From: Dipodascopsis uninucleata var. uninucleata
Taxonomy: Eukaryota > Ascomycota > Lipomycetes > Lipomycetales > Lipomycetaceae
Reading direction: 5' to 3'
DNA length: 64,000 nt
Assembly (NCBI GenBank): GCA_030568195.1
Contig: JAJLTO010000008.1
Location: 62,001 to 126,000 of the forward strand
Shown here: positions 24,028 to 34,362 of the stretch, piece after piece
Numbering within the stretch: position 1 is the first letter of the stretch
Layout of the letters: each line of letters opens with the position of its first letter
The notes under the pieces: generated by a model
The model's database searches: none
What the model saw: only the letters and a program-made list of their open reading frames with translations
Told to the model about the DNA's origin: nothing
Made by a program: the position numbers and the translations under genes

Positions 24028-26019
24028 TTATATATCCTGAGCAGGACCAGTCAAATCAAACTTCTCATTGAGAGCTGGATTTCTCGGTCTAAGAACAGGA
24101 GTAGTACGTACGAAATAGTTGTGAACTTCATGACCAAAAGTCTCAACGAGATCCTCCGGTTCTTCTTCCTTGTGAGCGGTAAACTGAGAAGTCTGTCTAT
24201 CAGACCATTCCTTGCGAAGCTCTTCAACGCGCTGCTGGTAATCAAGCTCCGGGTTGTAGTTCTTGTGAACTCCACGCATTCTTTCCCACAACGACAAATG
24301 TCTTGGGTGGATAGCAATACCATGGTACTCGGCAGAACGACCAGTACGAATGAAATCCCATCGACGATCCTGCTCCATCAAATCTAAACCAGTTGTGTCG
24401 GGCAAGAACAAGAAAGTAAGAATCATACCAAGAAGACCAAACCACGGAACAAAATAGAATTTAGTCTGATCTGAGATATAATTATAGAGCACAGTTGCAA
24501 GGAGAGCTCCAGCCTTACCACAGGCAGCAGAGAAACCGTGGGCAGTAGCACGTACAGAAGTTGGGAAAACTTCTGCAGCAACAAGAAAAGTGACAGCATT
24601 AGGACCAAATTGATTGAAAAAAGAAGAAAGGAAATACATCGTCTGGAACTTCGTGATGTTGACAGATTCACGATAGTATGCAAAGTGGAAAGCTGGAACA
24701 ACAAAGAGAACGAAGCACATAAGGAAACCGACTTGCATCATAATGTTACGTCCATAGAGCTTGTTATCAATGAAAAAAGCAGCCAAGTAGTATCCCGCTA
24801 GAGAGACACCAATGTTAACCAAACTGTAGAGCCATCCAAGCATGACACCTTTGTGATTGGGAGAAATAACGTTGATAAAATTAGACTGGAAAAGCTTGTT
24901 GCCATAAAAGAAAACATCATTGGCAAACCAGGAACCAGCAGTAGCGAGAAGACGAGGGCCAAAGTTGACAAGAATGAGCTTCAAGGATTCAACGTCATAG
25001 CCAGTAACATTTGCCTTCTTCTTAGCTTCTTCTAACTCCTTGGAAGGCTTTGCCATCTTAAAGGTTCTAAAGTACACAAGCCACAAGGTACCAATAGCTG
25101 GGATAGCAAAAGCAATACGGAAAGTCCACTGAACGGAAACAGCAGAATATGGTGGGTTTCCGCTACCATGATGGAAAATGATGAGCAGCAAAATTAGGAA
25201 TGTTTGGTTGAAGAACTGACCCCATCCCTGCATAAGGAATGCTTGGAGAACCTTACGACCGCGATGTAATCTGTCATCAGACGTAGAAACAACAGTGCGT
25301 GTGCCCTTCTCCATACCAGAAGTGGCTGTCATTGGGTACTCGCCGCCAACACCGATGGAGTAGAAGAACAAAGACCATGCATAGCAGATAACCCATCCCT
25401 GGAGTGATGTACCCCAAGAAGCAGTAAGCATGATCAAACCAACAAACATGATGATGGCATCCTGGATCAAACCCCAGCGACGTCCAATACCATCACCAAT
25501 GAAACCGACCAAGACCTGGCCCACAATGATACCAACAATTTCAAGATAAGTAACAGCGGCAATCCAATTGTTACTGCAGGTGTCATAAGTCTTCCAGCAG
25601 GCGGGCCAGGCAGCCTGGAAGAGGGACGAAACATTACCAATGGAGAAAAGTACGTAGCCCTCTAAAAGAAGACCAGCTCCTGGTAAGACACAATTGGAAA
25701 AGTACCAGTTGACTGGAGACAATGGGTCATTCTTAAACATTTTCCAGAAATTGCCAAACTCACGCTTAGCCTCAGCATTGTCAACCTTAGTAATAAAGCT
25801 TACGCGCTGGCCAAAAGGAAGGTCTGCCCAGTAGGTACCATCCTCAGTATACGAGTCCTCTGGGTGGAGAAGACCAGCAAAGATCTGCTTCTGATTGGAG
25901 TCATCGAACTTAAACTCCTCCGAAGACTCCTCGACGATACGTCCATCAACAGTAGTATAGTCCTGTACACCGTGGGGCACAGGGATCTCACCTGGCATAG
26001 GCGTGTGGTGAACCTCCAT
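24028..26019 (-). CDS. MFS transporter, PHS family (PHO84/GIT1-like)
   Basis: An intronless 663-residue protein. About 115 cytosolic N-terminal residues precede twelve predicted membrane segments. The loop after TM2-3 carries the MFS signature GDGIGRRWG, and GVGGEYPMTAT matches the phosphate-symporter motif of Pho84-type proteins. A long cytosolic C-terminus follows PDTTGLDLMEQDRRW. The family imports phosphate or phosphate-containing metabolites such as glycerophosphodiesters with protons at the plasma membrane; which substrate applies is not settled by the sequence. Hydrophilic N- and C-tails are longer than in Pho84 (about 590 aa). Confidence 0.85.
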   Translation of the reverse strand: MEVHHTPMPGEIPVPHGVQDYTTVDGRIVEESSEEFKFDDSNQKQIFAGLLHPEDSYTEDGTYWADLPFGQRVSFITKVDNAEAKREFGNFWKMFKNDPLSPVNWYFSNCVLPGAGLLLEGYVLFSIGNVSSLFQAAWPACWKTYDTCSNNWIAAVTYLEIVGIIVGQVLVGFIGDGIGRRWGLIQDAIIMFVGLIMLTASWGTSLQGWVICYAWSLFFYSIGVGGEYPMTATSGMEKGTRTVVSTSDDRLHRGRKVLQAFLMQGWGQFFNQTFLILLLIIFHHGSGNPPYSAVSVQWTFRIAFAIPAIGTLWLVYFRTFKMAKPSKELEEAKKKANVTGYDVESLKLILVNFGPRLLATAGSWFANDVFFYGNKLFQSNFINVISPNHKGVMLGWLYSLVNIGVSLAGYYLAAFFIDNKLYGRNIMMQVGFLMCFVLFVVPAFHFAYYRESVNITKFQTMYFLSSFFNQFGPNAVTFLVAAEVFPTSVRATAHGFSAACGKAGALLATVLYNYISDQTKFYFVPWFGLLGMILTFLFLPDTTGLDLMEQDRRWDFIRTGRSAEYHGIAIHPRHLSLWERMRGVHKNYNPELDYQQRVEELRKEWSDRQTSQFTAHKEEEPEDLVETFGHEVHNYFVRTTPVLRPRNPALNEKFDLTGPAQDI

Positions 26020-27370
26020 TTTAGGATTTTATTAAAAATCTATTCCGCCAAAAAAAAGAGAATTTTACCAATTAAGTTGCAATTAGTGCTTAGCCGGTGA
26101 AATCAAAAATAAAACCTATTTAGGAGACAGTTAGCATCTTAGTTCAAGTTAAGTTGACTTGCAATAGTCAGATTATCCAAAATCCACGAGGGCTGAGATT
26201 TCTACAAGCACAGAACCGTGTCTTGTGAACAAGCAATATAATGACACACCAGCACATGCGCACAGCATACACAGCCGACAAGTAACTACTGCCAGAGCAA
26301 TGTCATGCTGCTTGCAGTTACAGTCCCACACCATTGGGCCGTATGTGCAGCACGCTGAATTGCAAGGCAGACTACAATCTGAACCGCAACTCTACAGCAA
26401 GCTCCGCACCTCTTGCACTTGAACTCTCTATAGCGCCAAGCTGGACCCTGCAAATGCCAGCCAGAAATTGAATACCAACAGGAAAGTAATTCACAGCCTA
26501 CTTACCTTTTGACCACGAAGCTTGTAGACAGAACAGCGTTTATGCTATGATGATCCAGGCTGTAGTGAAGTATTTATTATTTCTTGGCTCTTTCAGAACC
26601 TGACCTAAATTTGATAGATAGATGTTTTCGTATGGAACTCTATGACAGCGCTAGATATTTTCCGTCTTTGTGAGAGACAATTCCACGGTAATACGAGCCA
26701 GGTGCCAGAGAGTGCACCGTCTATTGGAGGAACGGAGGTGTGGATATCCAGAGAGAATTTTCATAGTCCTACGTTGCTCTTTAAGCATATAAATGTTAAC
26801 TCAACTCTTTTCATTCACTGTCGTTTGCATCCCATGTTTCAACAGACGCTAGCGCGCCACTAATGCGGACAGTTGGGACTTTTTCCGCCAATGACAGCAC
26901 GAATGAAGTGCACGTTCCTGGATCGACCGCTGCCTACGGTATTAGGGTTGTGTTAGGGCACTACTCTCCTGTAGCGGCAAATGATAGGGTTCGAGCATTA
27001 TGTAACGCAGGAGCATGTATTAGGTAATGGACATGTGCAGTTAAGTAATGGCGGTTGAAGCGCGCAACACGCCTTCAACTGGACGGAAGGTGGAAAGGAG
27101 CAGAATGGAGGCGATGGCGAGTATTATTGGCCAGATGTGTAGATACCAGACGGAGAAGCTGCGACAGCGCTATGTCGCATATCTAATGGCAGACAGTGTC
27201 TGAGCCAGACGCATGCAGCAGTGTGAGCATGTTTACACACGCGCGGCAGATGAGTCAAGGATAGATAGGAACTTTGGAAGCGCTCAGCAAGAGAGCGACA
27301 ATATATTTAAAATTCACACGCATCTATTCCATTTCCTGCCCAGTAGCTAGTCCAGACTCCAGTTCGACTA
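26020..27370. other. intergenic, PHS transporter promoter side
   Basis: No credible gene; three frames of 65-93 codons have no domain features. This section is somewhat richer in CA/GC-containing words than surrounding AT-rich spacers. No tRNA or element ends seen. Confidence 0.5.
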
Positions 27371-27990
27371 GTTACTATCAAAATTCTGCGGCTGTCATTG
27401 CGCCAGTTCGTCCTTCTTGGCTGATTGCTCGAGACTTTCTTTCCAGAAAGTATCGGCATCACATGCAGCAAGTCACCAACTCAAGGTTTACTCTGCTATG
27501 CTACATTATGCTGCAAATAGCTACGGCATCTCAAAAGCTGAATGGGATCGTTTAGGACTAAGCGATTTAATAAAGTCAAGATAGTCGGTGTGACAACTAG
27601 CACAAGCGAGAAGGTCAAGTCCCAACCTGGCTTCTAAGAGCTGCTAAAGCAACTGTCTGAGCTTTGCTCTTGTTACGTACGCATCTTCGTAGTGTGTTTA
27701 TTTTTATATTCAAAAATCTATCTGTCGTTTGAGTTACGTTTGAGTTACGCACTTAAGACATCCTCTTCCAGATCATTGCCGCCATTTCCATACTACACTA
27801 CCACTGGGTCCCACCATTATCTCCATTCGAACCCAGAAAACGGCAGCACTTGCAGCGAAAAGAAGCACGCTGACAAGCAACGACATATTTACGAATGCCT
27901 TCGGCGTGAAGCCGTTAGTCGTGCTGCGAATCAGCACGCCGCCCACAGGTGTGCCTATCATGGAGGCCATGCCTCGGACCATGTATAAAA
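27371..27990. repeat. copy 1 of a diverged direct duplication
   Basis: The last ~70 codons of the MFS gene plus ~400 bp of its 3' flank match 29890-30520 in the same orientation, by eye at roughly 70% with short gaps. Matching landmarks include ATTGCCGC, CTACA.CACCA, GGGTCC.ACCA, ACAAGCAACRRCATATTTA and CAARGT.AAGTC.CAA.CTGGCT. Confidence 0.75.
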
Positions 27991-29318
27991 CACCATTCAC
28001 AGAGGTAAAATTTTGGGCCCCAAACAACTCAAAGAGACATGTAGGAAACAAGGACACGTAAGCGCTGGCAAATATTCCGTAAATGATGACAAAAGTGATA
28101 AAAAGATCCTGAGACCTAGTGCTCACTCCACCTAAAGTCGATGGTAGCCAAAATCCCAAAGCAGAGATAGCACTGAAGAGAGTCGTAAGAAATAGAGCGT
28201 TTACTCGGCCAACTCTATCAGCTACATGACCAATGACAATTTTTCCTACGGCGTTGCATGCGTTGCTAAGGGCGATGAAATTAGCGCCTGCCGTGGTGCT
28301 GTATCCCAAAGTCCGAGCATAAGAAGCAAAAAAGAATACAGGTGTATAGTATGCAGCTGCTTGAAAGATAGCTGCCAATGCCTGGGCAATGAATTTTCGC
28401 GATTTAGCTACACGCAAATTGACCAGAGGAACTTTAATTATTCCCTGGGCACGGCTAGTCCTTAAGGAATTTTCCATATCGATCCGCGCTTTAGTGCTGG
28501 GTTCCCAGGCTATAGCACCACTGGCGAGCGAAACAAGAGCAAACGAGAGACCACCGGTCAAGCGCAGGGTATTTCGGAAGCCAAGGTTATCAATGCAAGC
28601 ATTGAGGATGGGTGCCCACGCAAGGCCACCAACCCCAGTACCGGATAATATAATGCCCATAGCTAGACCTCGATGCGCCGTAAACCAAGTTGGCGCCGTA
28701 GTGACTGCCACCATGTATGATAGACAGGTACCGATACCGAGAAGTAATCCTTGGGTGACCACAAAATGCCATAATGACTTCCCAAAGCTAGCTAAGACCA
28801 AGGAGATACCAAAGATAAAGCCGCCGGCAAAGGAGACGATACGAGGAGAAAACCGTTTGGCCCAGGCGACAACGAAAGGAGCTCCAATAGTCATTAAAGA
28901 AATTGAAATTGTACCGATTAGATCAATTTCTGCGAGACTGGCACCAGTGAAGGCTGTGCCGGGTTTACTAGCAAAACTTTCATATAGAGCCTGATAAACA
29001 CCGAATGCGAAATTGAGACCGCAACAGGTGAAGACTACGATGAAAGAGGCAACAACAACGATAATCGAGTTCCTTGGTAAGAGTCAGCTTTTGGAAGTCT
29101 GCGGACGGAATAAAGATATCCCCATCATGAGGAAGCTGTCAGCTCTACGGAAGGCTGGAGATGTGCAAAACTTACCATTTTGACTCCTGAGTCAATAATT
29201 GAGCATGGGCAGACGAATCTGAACCTTGGATTTCATTTTGTGGTTCAAGTATGCTTAACTCTATGGATGTGCCTGATTGAGAACCTCTGTCACCTGTGTC
29301 AGAGGCAGTTGAAGCCAT
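27773..29318 (-). CDS. MFS transporter, monocarboxylate (MCT/MCH) type
   Basis: Two exons: 29318-29176 and 29072-27773, giving 480 residues, the usual size. The intron (103 nt, GTAAGT donor, ACCAAG acceptor) is inferred because only this joining restores the first membrane segment (SIIVVVASFIVVFTCCGLNFAFG) in frame. The N-terminus (~48 residues) is Ser/Gln/Glu-rich and cytosolic. WFTAHRGLAMGI is the MCT-type signature before TM5; NAVGKIVIGHVADRVGR is the mid-protein MFS loop. Fungal members (Mch1-5 and secondary-metabolism relatives) carry carboxylates, riboflavin or unknown acids. It is divergent from the AMDase-GAF gene, which suggests a carboxylic-acid substrate (inference). Confidence 0.85.
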
Positions 29319-29889
29319 TGGATTGGTTACGGTGAAGCCAAACCAAAAAATTTTTCCCTCAGTAATTTATTCAGTTATTTTTCAGGTAAATAAGAGGAAG
29401 AACAGATGACAAATATTGAGTCGGGTGCGAAGAACGTCAGATATTTGATAATTCTAACGCGATATTGCGAACGAAGGTATCAGCCGCGGACAAATTCAAC
29501 CGAGGCGTTGGGATTTCAAAATCTTCCCGACGTGTGACTGCCAGATCCGGGGAAATACTCTTCAGCACACCAAATACGTAGAATCTGTGCACTATTCAAA
29601 TTATTTTTTATATCTACTAGCTGTTAATGATATTACGAGCCAGTACGTTGATATTCTCAAAAATATATATATAGCAATAATAATAGAATGCTTTTTGGAA
29701 GTTTGATTTGCGTTCGTCTATGTTCAGAAATAAATAATATTCGTGTAGTTTGTTATAAGAGTCATATATGATGTATATATCAAGTATAGATGGGTCGAAT
29801 TAAATAACTGAAAGTCTACGATTTATATATTAGCCAAAGTTCATATAATTAGTAATTTTTTACCCAGTGGCTACCCCATTTCGAGATTA
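29319..29889. other. intergenic, MFS promoter
   Basis: AT-rich upstream region of the MFS gene, then spacer up to the relic duplication. No open frame above 60 codons. Confidence 0.5.
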
Positions 29890-30605
29890 ATAAACTGTTT
29901 TCAAATTCTGCAATGATCGTTGCGTCAGTTCTTGGCTACAAGTTCAAGACTTCTGGAACTCATTATTGCTGTTCAGATTCAATGAGGAGCCAATTTAACG
30001 TCTGCTAAGCTATACTGCAGTACTGTCGCGTGTTAGCAAAAATGACAGCGTATTAGCCCTCCGAAGATTATTCAAGTATTATCTTAAAGGTGAACAGAAT
30101 CAAATAGGTAGATAATTTGATGTCGAGTCAATAACTGATGTGACAAACAAGTGGCAAGGTTAAGTCTCAAACTGGCTCCGAAGAATTTCTACACGCCTGA
30201 CTTCCCTTCTTTCTACACGTCACATCTTCATGGCCGATTTGTTTCTATACGAAACAGTTTCTTTATAGATTGCACCAAATGAACACACCTGTCATTTGAG
30301 TTACATGACCGAGATCTCTCTTTCAGATTATTGCCGCACTACTCCAAACTACATCACCATCGGGTCCTACCACTGCTTCTATTAGAACGTAAATTATGAC
30401 AGAAGTTGGAATGGAAAGACGATTACAAGCAACAGCATATTTATAAATACCCTCAGTGCCAAGTGGTTGGTCGTGATGGTAGTTTGCACACCATCCCCAG
30501 ATTACCTAACATAGATGTGCAAATCAGCTAATTTTGTGGGCTATAATTTGTACAAGGCCGGCGCAGATAAAGGGATATATGAAGAGAATCTAGGCTACGT
30601 ACTGA
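29890..30605 (-). pseudogene. relic tandem copy of the MFS transporter 3' end
   Basis: Same-strand, diverged copy of the MFS gene end and its downstream flank (see 27371-27990), offset by about 2.5 kb. Reading the minus strand, the C-terminal block VGPSGSVVW of the intact gene is still visible as VGPDGDVVW near 30370-30335, followed by a displaced stop. The upstream body of the gene is missing or unrecognisable beyond about 30605, and no long frame remains. Best explained by a tandem gene duplication whose second copy was truncated and is decaying. Confidence 0.7.
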
Positions 30606-31656
30606 TGTTATAGAAAAAGAAAAGAAAGAAAAGAATTTCTTTTCCCTAATATATGTATGTACTATGTAAGACTACGTGCGGTGTATTCTAAGAATAAAAC
30701 ACTACGTACAGTTCGATTATTAGCTTCTGCCGGTAGTGCCTAATACTTCTAGATGGCATCGTTAATTCGCGCAACGGGCCACTATAAGCCATCTGTCACT
30801 TGCTTTCGCTTCAGATCTTCTGTTTAACATTTTTAAGTTTAGTACTTCCGCTAAGCATTCTGATAGCTTCTTATTAGGTTACCTGACGTAGAAGTCTGCT
30901 GTATTAACGATGAGTCCTTTGTGCAGTCACAGACTTGCTAAGCAACCCGTGGCGTTCGCACTACTAGTCTGAGACGACACTCGAAAACGTGCTCTGGTCC
31001 TGTCTTCGCATCTTCAGGCAAATATTCCTATCTCATGTTGCCAGGGTGTGTGTATCCGTTCTGACATTTGTAGGTACATAGTATTTACGTATGTGGCATA
31101 CACCGTGTGAGAAGTAGGGAGGCGGATCTTGCTGGGCTAGCCCATTGGATGAGCTAAAACATAAGTAAAAATGTCCTCTGATTATCAGAATTATCCAGAG
31201 CTATGCTCAGGCCCAGTAAATTATAGATGTGGACACTGATCGCTTAAAAGGCTATATCTGCCATACAACCGACATATCTCGTCCATGGCCATGAACAATG
31301 TCGATGATAGGTTCTCGAGGACGCGTTCTGCTGGTCACGTGGTAAACACATGCATTATAAGGTTGGGGGTTCACATCACTCAGTAACACGAGACCCTCGT
31401 TCACGTCTTTCGTACGATAAGAGAGATGAGCCGCATTTAGAGAGGCGTATCAGTAGAGTAGTGACTGGTTCGCGATAGGGACGACTCACGGAATCATTTC
31501 TTAGTTTTACTGCCTTTCGGGGAGGCTTTACTTTGCGGGTTAGCTATACAGAATAATCTTTACTTTCTTAACGTCTTCTAAACACGCTTTCGTCTTAGCA
31601 ATATTGTGCTCTAACAAACTACCACTCAAAATACATAGAAGCGCAGAAAAAACAAC
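30606..31656. other. intergenic upstream of AMDase-GAF gene
   Basis: No open frame above 60 codons. A GAAAAGAAAGAAAAG purine tract occurs near 30618. A weakly tRNA-like stretch at 31325-31390 was considered and rejected. Confidence 0.5.
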
Positions 31657-32871
31657 ATGAAGCCTGAGTATATCAAGACCATCTCAAGTCTTCGTGACCT
31701 TAAGAAGATTGGTTTCATTGTGCCTTCATCTAACACAGCATTGGAGCCAATTACGGTTGCTATGACCAAGACTATCGCCGATAAGGTCTCGTTTCACTTC
31801 AACAGAGTAACAGTGCGTATCCTTGACACCGATGAAAACAGTCAAGATCAATTCAACCCAACCAAGATGGTTATGAGTGGCGAGTCTCTCAACGATGCTG
31901 ATATCGATGCTCTCCTTTGGAATGGTACCTCTGGTGCTTGGAGTGGTGCTGGAATCCAACAAGACACTGAACTTGCCAAGGCTATTGAAGCTGCTACTGG
32001 CTTGCCATGCTCTACTTCTACGCTTGCACAAGTCGAGGTTCTAGAGAAGTACGGTATTAAGCGTATAGCAGTTACTGGTCCCTACGTTGATGGGCCCACT
32101 CAGGGATTGGTAAAATTCTACACCGGCTTGGGATATGAGGTTGTTAAAACCTCTCAAATGAATGTTAGAGATAATGTGGAATTTGGAAATACGCCTATTG
32201 ACCGTATCAAGGAGCTCATCCGGGAAGCTGATTGCCCTGAAGCTGAGTGCATCATTGTTGCTTGCACTAATTGGCCCGCAGCATTAGTTCTTGATGAACT
32301 TGAGGCAGAGCTAGGCAAGCCTATCTATGATTCCATTGCTGTTACGCTCTGGAAGGCTCTGCAAATGGCCAACATTGACGTTCCAATTTTCGGCTGGGGT
32401 ATTCTCCTTCGTGATGATCCTGTTCTTGCCAAACTCAATGCTGTGCTTGAGAAACTTCTGAGCACTACCAACGCAAGCCGAACTACCCTTCGTCTTGACC
32501 TTCAATCTAAGAATTGTGACTCTGACATGGTGTGCGCTGAGGCATGTGCTCCTGGAATTCCCCCACTGAAGTTAAATCCATCTCTCAATCAGAGGGCCCT
32601 GCGAACAGTTCAGTGGCTTGAGGATACTCATAAAGTTCTTGTTCAAAGTGATTGTGTTAATGCACCTGTTCAGCCTCCAAAGGCTCTTATGGGTATATAT
32701 GGCGTGAGAGCACAGATGCTTTCTCCTATCATCAAAGATGACGAGGTACTTGCCTGGATTTCTGTTCATCATGTCGGATCTGTTCGTGAGTGGAAGCAGG
32801 AAGAGATCGAAGCTATTAAAGCTGCAACCGTGGAATGCGACACCATCTTAAAAGATGCGGGCTGGATCTAA
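31657..32871 (+). CDS. arylmalonate decarboxylase/maleate isomerase-like enzyme fused to a GAF domain
   Basis: A 404-residue single-exon gene. The N-terminal ~250 residues belong to the Asp/Glu-racemase fold group: GFIVPSSNTALEP start, G90-T91-S92 in LLWNGTSGAW, EAATGLPCSTS, and a catalytic-type cysteine C203 in IIVACTNWP. The G-T-S plus single late Cys pattern matches arylmalonate decarboxylase, whereas maleate isomerase and racemases have two cysteines. Residues ~255-404 look like a GAF domain, ending in ISVHHVGSVREWKQEEIEAI, as in bacterial GAF proteins. Likely a cytosolic cofactor-free decarboxylase or isomerase of a small dicarboxylic acid with a ligand-sensing domain (inference). The architecture is bacterial in style, and an origin by transfer is possible. 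Confidence 0.8.
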   Translation: MKPEYIKTISSLRDLKKIGFIVPSSNTALEPITVAMTKTIADKVSFHFNRVTVRILDTDENSQDQFNPTKMVMSGESLNDADIDALLWNGTSGAWSGAGIQQDTELAKAIEAATGLPCSTSTLAQVEVLEKYGIKRIAVTGPYVDGPTQGLVKFYTGLGYEVVKTSQMNVRDNVEFGNTPIDRIKELIREADCPEAECIIVACTNWPAALVLDELEAELGKPIYDSIAVTLWKALQMANIDVPIFGWGILLRDDPVLAKLNAVLEKLLSTTNASRTTLRLDLQSKNCDSDMVCAEACAPGIPPLKLNPSLNQRALRTVQWLEDTHKVLVQSDCVNAPVQPPKALMGIYGVRAQMLSPIIKDDEVLAWISVHHVGSVREWKQEEIEAIKAATVECDTILKDAGWI

Positions 32872-34362
32872 TTTTGAATATAATGAATCATATTACATTG
32901 TACAATTAACTATTTAAATCATGTAATGTTCTGGATAGAATGATAATTGCGTGTATAGAAACAAAATGACAATATATTTGTGAGAACTTATACAAAATAT
33001 ACAGCTATTATCGTTGAAAGTCCTCTTATTAGACTTTTAAATTTGTAAGTCTAATTAATTTAGTACAAGATCTAACCAGAGAACAAATTTCCTATTTTAT
33101 CTCTGTTTGAGATCCTCAGCATATTTTTAGTACAATTTGGTGCCATATGTTCGACATATATCTTTTCTATGGAGCCTTAATCAAATACTGCTGTAGATAA
33201 ATAACATACCGTGGGGAAAAAAAAGGACCGACGAGCGACAAGCTTGTAGATTGTGGTAAATCTCTTCATAGAATGTTTAATAAGCGGTCTATGTTATTGC
33301 TTTACTTTCAGGAAAGAGCAAGTCCTACACTGATTCTTTTGATAAATAGTTGGTCGTCTTCGAACAAAAAGGAGATTTGCGCATTGCTAACTAAATAGCT
33401 TAATGTTTTTAAAAATAAATTTATAGTATGGCTCATCATAACAAAATAGCAAATCATTTTACTAGGCCTATTAACAATGTGACAAGAGTTCTTAATATCT
33501 TAGATGGTCTCACTCATCATAGATTTAAAACTTTAAACGAGATAAGATTGACTATCTACCACGTGAAAACTCTATAGAAAGAGAAAACTCAACCGGTTTC
33601 AGACGGGTTAGTAGTACATTAAAGTGAATACATCGTAGGATTCTCAGCATCTAACACAAATCGAGAATTTAAATGTAAGGTATTTGCTATGTATTCACTA
33701 AATTCAGCTGAGGAATTAAAGTCTATCTGAAATTACACTCTGAAGACCAGTAATCAGTAAGTAGCACGAAGATAAAGCTACGCCTCCCCTTATGATAGGC
33801 TCAAGGAGTTCAGTCAAACTGTATACTCATTCTAATATTAGACTATTATTTTCATTTCAAAGCATTGCGAAAGCTCTTGCTGACTATACGTTTAAGGAAC
33901 AAGAGAAGGTGTGCCATTAAAGAGTATTGCAGCTATGATAACGAATAGCGTAGACAGTCAACGTCAAAGGTATACCTATCTTACATTTCGTTTTAACCTA
34001 TCTGGACGAAATCTCATATCCATACCTACTGAATAACGTTAATGTGCCTGATATCTAAGTTTCTAGTCTGTAGCCCGGTCTGACTATGAATTTTATAGTA
34101 TTTTCGACCTAGAGTTAAAAATGTGGTTTCCGAAGAGTTCTCTTGATAGCGCATGCTATCCACGAACCTTTTACTCAAGCGTTTTTACTCAAGCGTTTAG
34201 CGCAAACCAAGAAGACAATAACATGTCTATAATACTTTTAAGCACCGGGCTCAACAATTAAACTATGCCTAACTGAATCGTGAATTCGCCGCTTGATAGA
34301 ACTAGACTGTAATAGATATCCTTACAGAATCACTAAGTATAAACAAATTATGTCTTGCTTAC
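32872..34362. other. intergenic between convergent 3' ends
   Basis: A 1.5-kb AT-rich spacer with no open frame above 60 codons. A tandem pair of a ~16-bp word (TTTTTACTCAAGCGTT) lies near 34171-34200. Nothing else seen. Confidence 0.5.

Noticed and set aside
28389-28994. 201-codon plus-strand frame across the MFS gene
   Set aside because: Antisense shadow of the well-supported transporter exon.
31325-31390. tRNA-like stretch (GGTCACGTGGTAAAC then GGGGGTTCACATC)
   Set aside because: The A-box is imperfect, the T-loop has C where A58 is required, and the acceptor stem does not pair.
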